Shown here: in pieces, positions 1-8,182 of the stretch
Layout: every line of letters begins with the position of its first letter
How positions within the stretch are numbered: the first letter of the stretch is position 1
Assembly (NCBI GenBank): GCA_937124525.1
Contig: CAKZLA010000021.1
Span: forward strand, 1-13,129
Direction: 5' to 3'
Origin: an uncultured Desulfobacterium sp.
GTDB lineage: Bacteria; Desulfobacterota; Desulfobacteria; Desulfobacterales; Desulfobacteraceae
DNA length: 13,129 nucleotides
Program-made: the position numbers and the translations under genes
The notes under the pieces: model-generated
Databases searched by the model: none
What the model was told of the DNA's origin: nothing
What the model saw: only the letters and a program-made list of their open reading frames with translations

Positions 1-1022
1 GGAAATCCCCCAAAGGTTTCTTTTTCACCGCAGATGGGACACACGGCACTTTTGGGTTTTTGTGTGAGTTCGTCCAGTGCTGCCACGGCAAAAGGATATT
101 CCGTATCCGCCACCACCAGGGGGACCCCGGGAGCCATGCGGGCATCCCTTGCTTCAATGTCGTATTCTCCCTTGCAGTGTTTGCATCTTCGTTTCCAATG
201 CTTTACGGAAAGGGTTTTAACAGCCATGACCGGGGTGGACATGATGGGGGTGCGATGGCCACAACCGGTGACCTGGCAGGGGCCATGTTTTGCCCAGAAC
301 ACGTAAATGATCTCCGGGCCTTGGTAGGTGTACGCCTTTCTTTGTTCCGGTGTCAGGGCAAATGGATCAAAATATTCCCCCATGATTTCCCCGGTGCTCA
401 CCTGGGTCCATTGGCCTTTATGCCCCCGTGGGCAATCACAGGTGTAAAAGGGCATGATCTGGGGTTTCACCTCGGCTTCGATCTCCGCCAGCAAAGATTC
501 CACCTCTTCTTTGTCCACCTTGGCCATCTCATTTTTAACGATGAACCACGCCACCGGGTTAAGGTCGTTACCGTACATCTGCATGCCAAGGCGGGAACCC
601 TCCACAATGGTGGTACCGCCCCCCATAAAGATGTCCGCTACTTTGAGATCTTTAAACGCTCCCTTTTGTTGGTGGTTACCGTAATAGGCGTTCCAGACCA
701 GACGGGCCGCCTCTGAGGGATCATCCGGGGCCTTGATGGCCGATGCCAGCAACATGGCTCGAAAAACGCTGCTGCGCCGCCGTGCCCACCATTTGGACAT
801 CTGGTAGATGGGCTTTCCGGCATTGCCTTCGATGGCGGCAATCTGATTGATGGGTATGATGGGAAAATCAACCTCAATGCAGGTGAGAGGACGATGGGGA
901 TCAGAAAAATCAACGGTCTCACATTCCCACGGTTTGCCTGCGCCAACGGCCTTTGCCACCTCTTCCGCCAGCCAATCCGCTTTTTTCATTCCCTTATCTT
1001 TCCAGGGTTGTGCTTTCGCCAT
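1..1022 (-). CDS. DUF1156 / COG1743-type Zn-ribbon adenine-specific DNA methyltransferase, N-terminal 340 residues (runs off left edge)
   Basis: Predicted SAM-dependent DNA adenine methyltransferase, the modification enzyme of the operon (PglX-like role; the related BREX subunit is called PglXI). Seen: a DUF1156-like N-terminus with a KWWARRR element, then the SAM-binding motif DIFMGGGTT followed by GNDLNPVAWF (methyltransferase motif I and the next acidic strand). After this come several Cys pairs, including RCKHC and, some 45 residues later, CPICGEK, consistent with the Zn-ribbon typical of COG1743. The DPPY-type catalytic motif is not in the visible part and should lie beyond the left edge, since family members are usually more than 800 residues. 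The ATG at 1022 follows the stop of the PglZ gene by 1 nt; its AGGAG ribosome site lies inside the end of that gene, so translation is probably coupled. GC content looks high (58-60% in two hand-counted lines). Family assignment is strong; role in defence is inferred from neighbours. Confidence 0.85.
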   Translation of the reverse strand, partial: MAKAQPWKDKGMKKADWLAEEVAKAVGAGKPWECETVDFSDPHRPLTCIEVDFPIIPINQIAAIEGNAGKPIYQMSKWWARRRSSVFRAMLLASAIKAPDDPSEAARLVWNAYYGNHQQKGAFKDLKVADIFMGGGTTIVEGSRLGMQMYGNDLNPVAWFIVKNEMAKVDKEEVESLLAEIEAEVKPQIMPFYTCDCPRGHKGQWTQVSTGEIMGEYFDPFALTPEQRKAYTYQGPEIIYVFWAKHGPCQVTGCGHRTPIMSTPVMAVKTLSVKHWKRRCKHCKGEYDIEARDARMAPGVPLVVADTEYPFAVAALDELTQKPKSAVCPICGEKETFGGF

Positions 1023-1023
1023 G

Positions 1024-2022
1024 TTAGTTGCTCCTGCTGATTTCGATATAGGGAACGGCAATTTCAAGCACCGTCAATCCGCCATGGGTCAGGGTGGGAT
1101 ATCCACCGGCACTTTTCCATTTTCTTCGGCCGTTAACATAGCCGTATGCCCCATGCCTGCTTTTAATCTCCAGATCAATGGGGGGGACCCACCATGATCC
1201 GGTATCCATTTCATTATTGTGCCACCTGCCGCTTTTGAACTGTTTTTTCAAATAGTCACTCTGCTCCTTATTGGCATCGGGAAACAATCCACTGGCGGCA
1301 TACCCATGATCAGACGTAATGATGACCCGGCGTCCCTGGGTCAAGCGATGAATCAACGACCAGAACCCGTCACCGGTAAAATGGGATTCTATTTCATCAA
1401 CAAGGGAAGAAATGCCCTTACCGGCTGCGTCATGGTGGTGAAGCCGATGATCGGGAAAATGGTGCCAGAATATCCAGTCCGGTTCAGACCCGATCAAATC
1501 GGCGCAGGCGCTCCATTCCATATCAGTGGATTCCGTCACTGCTCCGGGTAAATGGTGGGCACTACCGCCCCCATTGTTGGCAAGGGATGAGCGCTGGTTA
1601 AAGCCCAATGCCCTGGCAAATGGTGTGGTGTCTGCGGGCAGTTCCGCACAGACAGGCCCGGCCTTGTGGATGGTAAACCCTCTTTTTTCTGCCTGCTGGA
1701 GCAACCATGGAATTTCCCGGAGTGAAAAGGCATCAAGGATAAGAACGCCTCGACCTGTATCATGACCCTTCCACCAATTGATCAGGGCGTTGGATGTCTG
1801 CGGCACAGATTGTTCATAAGTTGACCAAAGATCCCATCCGGCAGTGGCAAGATAATGATCAATGTTTCCCACTGCCCGGTCTCTTTTAATGATTTCCGAA
1901 GCCAGGTTGGTGCTGGAAACGGGGTGGGAGCAGATATTCCAGGCATAAGACAGAATGGAGTGCCATGCATCCTTTGAAGACTCATTTTGTATTTTCCGGA
2001 CAAACTCAAGGGAACTCGTCAT
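1024..2022 (-). CDS. Short PglZ-domain protein (alkaline phosphatase superfamily)
   Basis: 332 residues. PglZ is a core protein of BREX/Pgl phage-defence systems and belongs to the alkaline phosphatase superfamily, whose members carry metal-binding Asp/His sites. Seen: LILDAFS at about 94-100 (first metal-ligand Asp, possible Ser nucleophile S100), a His/Asp-rich stretch WHHFPDHRLH at about 186-195, VIITSDHGY at about 233-241 (Asp-His metal pair), and LTHGGLTVLEIAVP at about 311-324, matching the HGG-x-S/T-x-x-E signature near the end of PglZ. Thus a complete but minimal catalytic core; BREX PglZ proteins are commonly about twice this length or more, so N- and C-terminal extensions are missing. 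Start ATG has AAGGAAAG upstream, 12 nt after the preceding stop; the gene ends 1 nt before the methyltransferase. PglZ family identification is based on motifs; the exact subfamily is unknown to me. Confidence 0.78.
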   Translation of the reverse strand: MTSSLEFVRKIQNESSKDAWHSILSYAWNICSHPVSSTNLASEIIKRDRAVGNIDHYLATAGWDLWSTYEQSVPQTSNALINWWKGHDTGRGVLILDAFSLREIPWLLQQAEKRGFTIHKAGPVCAELPADTTPFARALGFNQRSSLANNGGGSAHHLPGAVTESTDMEWSACADLIGSEPDWIFWHHFPDHRLHHHDAAGKGISSLVDEIESHFTGDGFWSLIHRLTQGRRVIITSDHGYAASGLFPDANKEQSDYLKKQFKSGRWHNNEMDTGSWWVPPIDLEIKSRHGAYGYVNGRRKWKSAGGYPTLTHGGLTVLEIAVPYIEISRSN

Positions 2023-2034
2023 GGGTTACTTTCC

Positions 2035-2937
2035 TTATTGTTTTGAGAGATTCGTCCAAAGTGATTGGGCACGTTGCATGTTCTCTTTGTATCCTTCTTT
2101 TTTGCTTTTCTTGATAAATCCCACAAGAATCGCCTGGCCATCGTTGGGAAGAGCACCAAACAGGACACGGATGGCACCTCCGGGATAGGCAGAAAATCTC
2201 AATTCTCGCATGCCGTCTCCATCTCCCAGATTTTTAAACAAAGGCTCTCCGCCTGAGAATCGTCTTTGTGCAGCCAATTGAATCTTTTTATATACCCGGT
2301 GGCGGTTGGTTTCATTCAACCCCTTGTACCATTCCCGGAATTCTTGCGTGTATATGCACTGGGAGCAGATATCGTCTATTGTGCGCTCCGTCAGGGCTTT
2401 TATCTCGTTGTGGATTTCAATGCCGTTTTTCACCCCGGAAATATTATTGATAAAATACCGATCTTCCCTTTTTTCATCATCATTCCATCTGGATATGGAT
2501 ACCTTACTTTGTTTCCAATGGTCATGGGTGAGAAGACTTAACAGTGTACCATCCACCAGCCATGCAATGCCAAGGATATCCATCACTTCATTTAATCCGG
2601 AATCCGGCAGATAGAATTGAAATGAGGTAAGCTCATCAAACGCTTCAAGGGTTATATGATCCAGGGCCGGGCTTTTATCTTCGGCCTCCTGCAACATTAA
2701 CAGCAAATCAATGAGTTGATTGGCTTCAAGCTCGTCTAAAAAATCATTGTATGTATAATTTTCAGCAAGTTGACATTCGTAGATTGTTTTGTTCATGTCA
2801 TCAAAATATAGAGCGAATCGATCATTTCCGGTATTCAACTCCAGCATTCCATAACAAGCTTCAAGCATCAAATTGTAGGCGGATTTTTCATCACTGGCAG
2901 GTAAACTGAGCGTATTCAGACAAATGGCATGTTCCAC
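2035..2937 (-). CDS. Unknown N-terminal domain fused to a HigB/gp49-like (RelE superfamily) toxin-like domain
   Basis: 300 residues. I do not recognise residues 1 to about 195, which are acidic, soluble-looking and have no membrane segment or signal peptide. From about 198 to 298 the protein resembles phage-derived gp49/HigB toxins (PF05973 type): EFREWYKGL at the start, a helical stretch with RVYKKIQLAAQRRF, then GMRELRF, GAIRVLFGAL and the final strand-helix LVGFIKKSKKEGY, in the family order. Stand-alone toxins of this family are about 100-120 residues and are followed by an HTH antitoxin gene. Here the domain is a C-terminal fusion, and no antitoxin gene follows: the next gene is PglZ. 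A strong GGAGG ribosome site lies in the end of the upstream ATPase gene, 4 nt before the ATG. One hand-counted line is about 35% GC. Possible mRNA-cleaving effector of the operon (inference). Confidence 0.72.
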   Translation of the reverse strand: MEHAICLNTLSLPASDEKSAYNLMLEACYGMLELNTGNDRFALYFDDMNKTIYECQLAENYTYNDFLDELEANQLIDLLLMLQEAEDKSPALDHITLEAFDELTSFQFYLPDSGLNEVMDILGIAWLVDGTLLSLLTHDHWKQSKVSISRWNDDEKREDRYFINNISGVKNGIEIHNEIKALTERTIDDICSQCIYTQEFREWYKGLNETNRHRVYKKIQLAAQRRFSGGEPLFKNLGDGDGMRELRFSAYPGGAIRVLFGALPNDGQAILVGFIKKSKKEGYKENMQRAQSLWTNLSKQ

Positions 2938-2941
2938 GGAA

Positions 2942-4030
2942 CTACCTCCGACCGGCTAATTTGGCTCTATTTATAAGGGTTTGATCAAAAAAACCTTCCG
3001 GCCAGAAATCCAGTTTTCCACTTTTGTGCAATTTCGGGGTTTCCACAATGGTCTCATATTGACTGATTTTATCCTTAATCACCCGTTGATTTTTAAAATA
3101 GTGGAAAATGGTTTCTTCACTGGAGAGTTTCCCGTCTTTAACGGCCAGGCGAATGCCGTCCATTACATGTTCACTATGTGTTTCAACAATAATCTGGACC
3201 CCGGTGGATGCTGCGGATGCGATCAAGCTCCCAATGGCGGTTTGTCCCTGGGGATGCAGGTGTGCTTCCGGGTTTTCCAGTAATATCAGAACCCCGCGAT
3301 TTTCTTTTTCCTGTTTTTCCTCTTCATTTATCCAGTCTGCGGTCATGCCCAGTAACAACACAATCACGGACAGAGTGTAACTTAATCCGAATCCGGCATT
3401 TGGAGGTCTGAATCCATTCATTGTGGCGAATGACGAGTCTCTTTTTCGTTCCACCATATGCTTGAAATCAACGCCGGGGGCCACTTCAGCAAGCCATCCC
3501 CGGACATTCCACTCCAGGGTGTCGCCTTCGGCTTGGGGATGTTTGAGCCTTGAATCAATAGTGTCCAGTTCGTGCCTGGCCAAAAAATCAATCACATACT
3601 CTCCGTACTCGCCGACATTGGATAATTCTTCCATATATTCATAGGTCGGCAAATATACCCTTGGCCCCCACCGCTCCGCGCTCAAATAACAAACCAAAGG
3701 AAATTGGGACAGAGATTTGTCGAATGGATCCATGACAGGTCTATTTTTTTCATTGAAATCTATTTTTAAACCAATGGGAGCCCCTGAATTTTCCACTAAA
3801 ATCTCCATGGGGGCTTTTTTTGAGGCATTGATATTTTTCATTTCTTGAATGGAACCGTGTTGCGGCAGGGTGGGATCACCGGTTTTGGTCCAGTTTTCCA
3901 CCATTCGTATGGCCTGAATTAAAGAGCTTTTCCCTGAATTATTCAGGCCGGATAACAGGGTTAAATTTGATAATGGTATCTGTAAATTTGAAAACGATTT
4001 AAAATTGGACAGTTTGATTTGATTAAACAT
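2942..4030 (-). CDS. AAA/OLD-like ATPase of the DUF3696 group
   Basis: 362 residues, a RecF/SMC-like ABC-type ATPase. Seen: the typical N-terminus (LSNFKSF), Walker A GLNNSGKSS at about 28-36, YLSAERWGPR at about 114-123 (common in DUF3696 proteins), an ABC-signature-like GFGLSYTLS near 212-220, Walker B LILLENPEAHLHP near 247-259 and the His switch VETHSEH near 281-287. The C-terminal WPEGFFDQ is the usual DUF3696 ending. No nuclease (TOPRIM) domain follows, so it is not a full OLD nuclease. It lies 9 nt after the DUF262 gene with AAGGGG as ribosome site and 4 nt before the toxin-fusion gene, so it is likely co-produced with both. From family knowledge such ATPases act as sensors or regulators paired with a nuclease in defence loci; the DUF262 and HigB-like neighbours are candidate partners (inference). 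Confidence 0.85.
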   Translation of the reverse strand: MFNQIKLSNFKSFSNLQIPLSNLTLLSGLNNSGKSSLIQAIRMVENWTKTGDPTLPQHGSIQEMKNINASKKAPMEILVENSGAPIGLKIDFNEKNRPVMDPFDKSLSQFPLVCYLSAERWGPRVYLPTYEYMEELSNVGEYGEYVIDFLARHELDTIDSRLKHPQAEGDTLEWNVRGWLAEVAPGVDFKHMVERKRDSSFATMNGFRPPNAGFGLSYTLSVIVLLLGMTADWINEEEKQEKENRGVLILLENPEAHLHPQGQTAIGSLIASAASTGVQIIVETHSEHVMDGIRLAVKDGKLSSEETIFHYFKNQRVIKDKISQYETIVETPKLHKSGKLDFWPEGFFDQTLINRAKLAGRR

Positions 4031-4039
4031 ATTGACCCC

Positions 4040-5287
4040 TTAAATATATTTTTTCAAAATTGTGGAGAATTTTTCATACCGGTCCTTTACACCCGAGTAT
4101 TTAGAACTATGTCGTGAAATCATGTTGGCAGCTTCATGGGTACCAAGTAAAGAATGGTATTCATGAAGAAAGTCCTTGGAATGAGATAACAAGGTTTTGA
4201 ATTGATCATCACTCAGTCCCGCCAAGAGATTTCCCCAGACTTCAAACAATGTCTTATTGATGGGGGCTCTGTTATTATCTCCATGTGACTTACGGAAGGT
4301 ATGAAGACCAAAAAGATCATGCGCTCTACTCATTGCTTTTGAAAAACGTTTTTTGAGTTGTTCAATCGTAGTGATTTTCAACTTTGGAATTGGCGTGTCA
4401 CCGTTGTGAAAAATTTTTGAGAGTTCTTTTTTCGGTAATTCCGGCATTAAATTGATAATCCGCATGGTGTCACTTAAAAATGCATCCATGTCTGATTTTT
4501 TGGGATATTCCGTGTATTCACGGATTGAAAAGGAGAGAAATCTTAAAATCAATTCTCTTCCGGCCATACGGCTATCCTTGACAGAAGATGCAGTGGCGGT
4601 TTCATATTCAGTAAATTTAACTAATTCAGCCAGCAACTCCGATGATTTTCCCTGGTAAAGTGCGTGCCGGATTTCTTGGGAAGTCAAGGGCATTCCACCG
4701 GTATTGATTCGTTTAAAAACATTGCGCTTTACCTCTTCCGGGGTTCCTGGATTGATAATTGTAAATTGGAATTGGGTTTCCAATATCCGATTCACCATGG
4801 TAGGCTCAGGTAAGTCATTTAATTCTGAGAAGGTAAATCCATCAAATTTATCTCCCCAGAATTCCAGCCCCGTTAATTTGAGGCCTTTTCCTTTTGTTTT
4901 TTCATCTCTTGTTGCAAAATATTCGTTGCCGAGAATAAATTCTTTTATGGTCGTCAGGCGTTGAAGACCATCTACAACATCCCAGTTACCTTTTTCATCG
5001 GATGCCACATAAAACATGGGAATGGGTATTTTTAACATCAAGGATTCAATGAGTTGACTGTTTCGCTCGTCGTCCCAGACGTCGCTACGCTGAAAAGCCG
5101 GTGCCAGGCGGATAGAATCCTGGAGTAAGCGCCGAATAACAACATCCATAGGTATCACTTTTGGGTCGATGGATATTTTCTCTGGGTCAAATGGATCCTG
5201 CTCGTCTCTTGCAGCATCCTCGGATTCAACACCTGAAAGGGTACCGTCCGCAGCTAAATCTTCATTATATTTTTCATCGGTCTGCAT
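4040..5287 (-). CDS. DUF262 domain protein (ParB/GmrS-like), without DUF1524 HNH domain
   Basis: 415 residues. DUF262 is the ParB/sulfiredoxin-like domain found in GmrSD, BrxU and SspE, where it binds or hydrolyses NTP and is coupled to DNA cleavage. Seen: an acidic N-terminus (1-40), FQRSDVW at about 65-71, the hallmark VVDGLQRLTT at about 104-113 (consensus DGQQR, here with Leu in place of the first Gln), and FKRINTGGMPLTSQEIR at about 191-207, a second conserved DUF262 element. The C-terminal 200 residues are helical and basic. I see no His-rich HNH (DUF1524) motif, unlike GmrS or SspE, so nuclease activity would have to come from the DUF262 core or from a partner. AGAGGAA precedes the ATG; the gap from the DUF499 gene is 46 nt, the longest in the operon. 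GC is low (about 37% in two counted lines). Confidence 0.85.
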   Translation of the reverse strand: MQTDEKYNEDLAADGTLSGVESEDAARDEQDPFDPEKISIDPKVIPMDVVIRRLLQDSIRLAPAFQRSDVWDDERNSQLIESLMLKIPIPMFYVASDEKGNWDVVDGLQRLTTIKEFILGNEYFATRDEKTKGKGLKLTGLEFWGDKFDGFTFSELNDLPEPTMVNRILETQFQFTIINPGTPEEVKRNVFKRINTGGMPLTSQEIRHALYQGKSSELLAELVKFTEYETATASSVKDSRMAGRELILRFLSFSIREYTEYPKKSDMDAFLSDTMRIINLMPELPKKELSKIFHNGDTPIPKLKITTIEQLKKRFSKAMSRAHDLFGLHTFRKSHGDNNRAPINKTLFEVWGNLLAGLSDDQFKTLLSHSKDFLHEYHSLLGTHEAANMISRHSSKYSGVKDRYEKFSTILKKYI

Positions 5288-5333
5288 ACTTTATTCCTCT
5301 TATAGATCACCTGCGGCTTGGGCAAAGATGTGG

Positions 5334-8180
5334 TTATGCTTTGTTCTCTTTTTCAAGCTCCAGTTCATACACCATACCATCTGGCAATTTCCGGATCAAT
5401 TCCTGAAGCTGCGCTCCGGTGAGATGGCTGATTTTTAATTCCATGGAGCGTATCTGGGTCCCGGTACCAACACCCCAGTTTTCGATTTTTCCAAGCAGGT
5501 TGAGGGCCGAAGTTGCGGGTTCTGAATGTGTGGTATAGCTGTTGCCACCGCCAAATATTCCACCAGGTCCAGGTTGGCTGCTGCCACCTAATCCGTCCCC
5601 TGAGCCCGTCCCATGGTTTCCGGTCACACTGGGATCTTGAATCTTACCCCCTGCTGATCCTTTGCCGCCATTGGTACTGTCTCCCCATGAATGCCCCCCT
5701 GTGGAGTCCGTTCCTGCCGGTTTGTCTGGATCAGAAGAAGCGCCCCCGGTAGTGGGAACATTTTGAGGTAAAAGGATATGGGTTTCTTCAAGATGCTTAC
5801 CTGTTCCCAGCTTGCCCCGCATTCGTTTCCAGGCATTGTCTTCTGTTTCACCATCTTCTTGCTGTAAATACTCCATCCCTCTTAAATTGATGGCGATTTT
5901 TCCTTGTGCGCAAAGTTGGATGATATTTTCTTTGACCACGGTTTCACCCAGCCAGGGGATACAATTTTTGCCACCTGGACGGGGCTCTTTCAATTCTTTG
6001 ATCAGTTTCCCCACGGATTCGTTATTGGGTGCCGCTTCCATGATGAAATCTTCAAAATCTTCCGGAATGAAGAGATCTTCCCGGGTAATGATATCAATGG
6101 CATCCGGGATTTTGTTCCCCTCTGATTTATGATTTTCTATAAGGAAGTGACAGTTTTCAGGTTGCTGAAAATGCCAACTTGAGATGATGGCAAATCGGTC
6201 AAATCGAGATTTTAATATCCCCCTTAATTCTTTCTGATACTTGGTTTCCAGCCGTCTGTACTCTGGGTTTTGTGATTTCCATTTTTGGGCAAGGAAGACA
6301 CACCGTGCCAGTACAATGAGATCTCGATCAGAAAACAGATTTGTTGATCCTTGGCGAGGGAGTAGAAACCTGACGATATTCCGATGGGTTTGCACATTTT
6401 TACACAACCATGTTCCCAGTTGTGCCTCAAGATCTTTTTTCTTTTCAGGGGTTTGGGGCAGTATCAGCAATGGAATACGATCCCCCCAGCGGTCAGGATG
6501 GTCTTTTTCATCCATTTTGTGCCAAGGATCGGTTTGCCACACCTGGGGAAGCACAACAACACGAAACCGGGTCGCCACATCGCTATCCCCACCAATGACA
6601 TAGCGGATCTCTTTGGTGAAATGATCAATATCTTCCTCATCTTTAAACATTCGATCATTTCTGGCACTGGCAATGAGTTTGGCCTGGGGATTCTCTTCTT
6701 CTCTGAAAATGTACCGATTGCCGTCCTCATGGATATTGAAGCTGTTCTCCACAATGGTCGTCAGCTCAACCTGGAATGCATTATCATCAATGGGTATATC
6801 ATCAGTGATGTCAACGTGCAGGGTGGATTGATCCGCCCCGGCTTGATTGATTGCCGCAAGGGACCGTAGCCAAAGTGCACTGAGAATTTCTTCAAGATTG
6901 GGCAGGTTCTGATGGGTACCTGCCACGGCATCCCTTACGGCTTCAAGGTTCCGAAGCGCTTTTTCTCTAAGTTTTGCATGGTACTGGTTTGCCACAGAAT
7001 CCAATAACGCGGTAATCCCACTGGTATCATCATCGAGCCTGAAATGCCCAGCCGTGATAATGGAGGCTTTCTGCCCATTCTTTTTATAGAGGGCTGCCAG
7101 CACCCGGATCAAATCACGGGTTTCCTGGGCTTGGGTCGCCATCAATACCTGGTCTTCAAGAAGCCTCATCAAATGGGGGGCAAAGGGCCACGCTTCAATA
7201 AATTCCGTGCGCAGTCTATCTTGTTCCGCCGGTGGCGTGTCATGGAGTCTGAAGTATTCTGAAATATGAATGTTGATCCGTTGTTCAATTTGGTCATTGC
7301 TAACTTGAATACGGTTTTCAAAAAGCCGATGCAGTAAAAGATGCAAACGGTCATGTTTGGCACAAGGGCCTTTGAAATCGACAATCACCGGATTGACCCG
7401 CTGAATCTGCTGGAAAGCATCGGTATTGCCTTCGCGGACTGACACCACAAGAACCAGGTAATCTGGATGCTCTTTGGCAATTTCAGAAAGAATTTGAATG
7501 AAGTTGAATGTCCAGTTTTTCCAGGGATACTGTTTTGTGTTGGTCAGCCCGTCGTACCAAGTTTGATATTCATCAAGAATCAGTGCCGTGGGCGTATGTC
7601 TAAAAAGCTCAAGCAGAATCTCATCACTGGGGATATCTGTTTTCTTATCCCCCTGTCCTTCCCATTGACCTCTGCAATAGCTCCCATGGGGATGATTGTC
7701 AAAAATCAAATCCCATAAAAATTTATAGCGCTGTTTATGCAGGCTTGCGCTGATTACATGGAGCCCCTCACGTAGCTGGAGGGCTTTGATAGCCTTTTCT
7801 CCTAACAGGTCAGACCAGTTTTCAAGCCATTTACGGGTTGCTGGTTGATCATTGAAGGTATGATAAAGCATTCCCATTAAATGAGACTTGCCTTGTCCTC
7901 TATCACCGATGATGGTGACGGGTCGGCCCTGAGATGGCCCGGATGCTTCTATGGTTTTCAACACATCATGGGAGGGATAGGTAATCCGAAGAAAATCTTC
8001 AGCCGGTATCTGGATGGCACCCGTGTTGTTTTTGTTTGTCAGCTCAATGGCAGTTCCTCTAAGACGTCGTCCCTTGAATTCCTCACGTAGCTTCAGGCCA
8101 AGCATGGCTTCCTCCAGTTTGCTGAATTCCTTAATACTCCCAATATTCATACTAACGATACGTTCAAAATTATTTATCAT
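5334..8180 (-). CDS. DUF499-family P-loop ATPase (BrxC/PglY-like)
   Basis: 948 residues, first gene of the operon. DUF499 (COG1483) ATPases are the large NTPases that accompany PglZ and methyltransferases in BREX/Pgl-type defence. Seen: Walker A GDRGQGKSH at 92-100, Walker B TALILDEYQ at about 198-206, and a sensor-like strand VLVVSVREGN near 243-252. The middle is a long alpha/beta region. Residues from roughly 810 to 885 form a Gly/Ser/Pro-rich low-complexity linker, followed by a short C-terminal domain (about 60 residues) starting at LNLLGKIENWG. BREX BrxC proteins are usually about 1,200 residues, so this is a shorter member. Start choice is not certain: ATG at 8180 and ATG at 8150 (residue 11) both lack a clear ribosome site; I kept the longer form. 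No signal peptide; cytoplasmic. Confidence 0.85.
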   Translation of the reverse strand: MINNFERIVSMNIGSIKEFSKLEEAMLGLKLREEFKGRRLRGTAIELTNKNNTGAIQIPAEDFLRITYPSHDVLKTIEASGPSQGRPVTIIGDRGQGKSHLMGMLYHTFNDQPATRKWLENWSDLLGEKAIKALQLREGLHVISASLHKQRYKFLWDLIFDNHPHGSYCRGQWEGQGDKKTDIPSDEILLELFRHTPTALILDEYQTWYDGLTNTKQYPWKNWTFNFIQILSEIAKEHPDYLVLVVSVREGNTDAFQQIQRVNPVIVDFKGPCAKHDRLHLLLHRLFENRIQVSNDQIEQRINIHISEYFRLHDTPPAEQDRLRTEFIEAWPFAPHLMRLLEDQVLMATQAQETRDLIRVLAALYKKNGQKASIITAGHFRLDDDTSGITALLDSVANQYHAKLREKALRNLEAVRDAVAGTHQNLPNLEEILSALWLRSLAAINQAGADQSTLHVDITDDIPIDDNAFQVELTTIVENSFNIHEDGNRYIFREEENPQAKLIASARNDRMFKDEEDIDHFTKEIRYVIGGDSDVATRFRVVVLPQVWQTDPWHKMDEKDHPDRWGDRIPLLILPQTPEKKKDLEAQLGTWLCKNVQTHRNIVRFLLPRQGSTNLFSDRDLIVLARCVFLAQKWKSQNPEYRRLETKYQKELRGILKSRFDRFAIISSWHFQQPENCHFLIENHKSEGNKIPDAIDIITREDLFIPEDFEDFIMEAAPNNESVGKLIKELKEPRPGGKNCIPWLGETVVKENIIQLCAQGKIAINLRGMEYLQQEDGETEDNAWKRMRGKLGTGKHLEETHILLPQNVPTTGGASSDPDKPAGTDSTGGHSWGDSTNGGKGSAGGKIQDPSVTGNHGTGSGDGLGGSSQPGPGGIFGGGNSYTTHSEPATSALNLLGKIENWGVGTGTQIRSMELKISHLTGAQLQELIRKLPDGMVYELELEKENKA

Positions 8181-8182
8181 CA

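Noticed and set aside
60..716. Long plus-strand open frame of 218 codons opposite the methyltransferase
   Set aside because: The opposite strand encodes a protein with clear SAM-binding and Zn-ribbon motifs; the plus frame is a shadow in GC-rich DNA.
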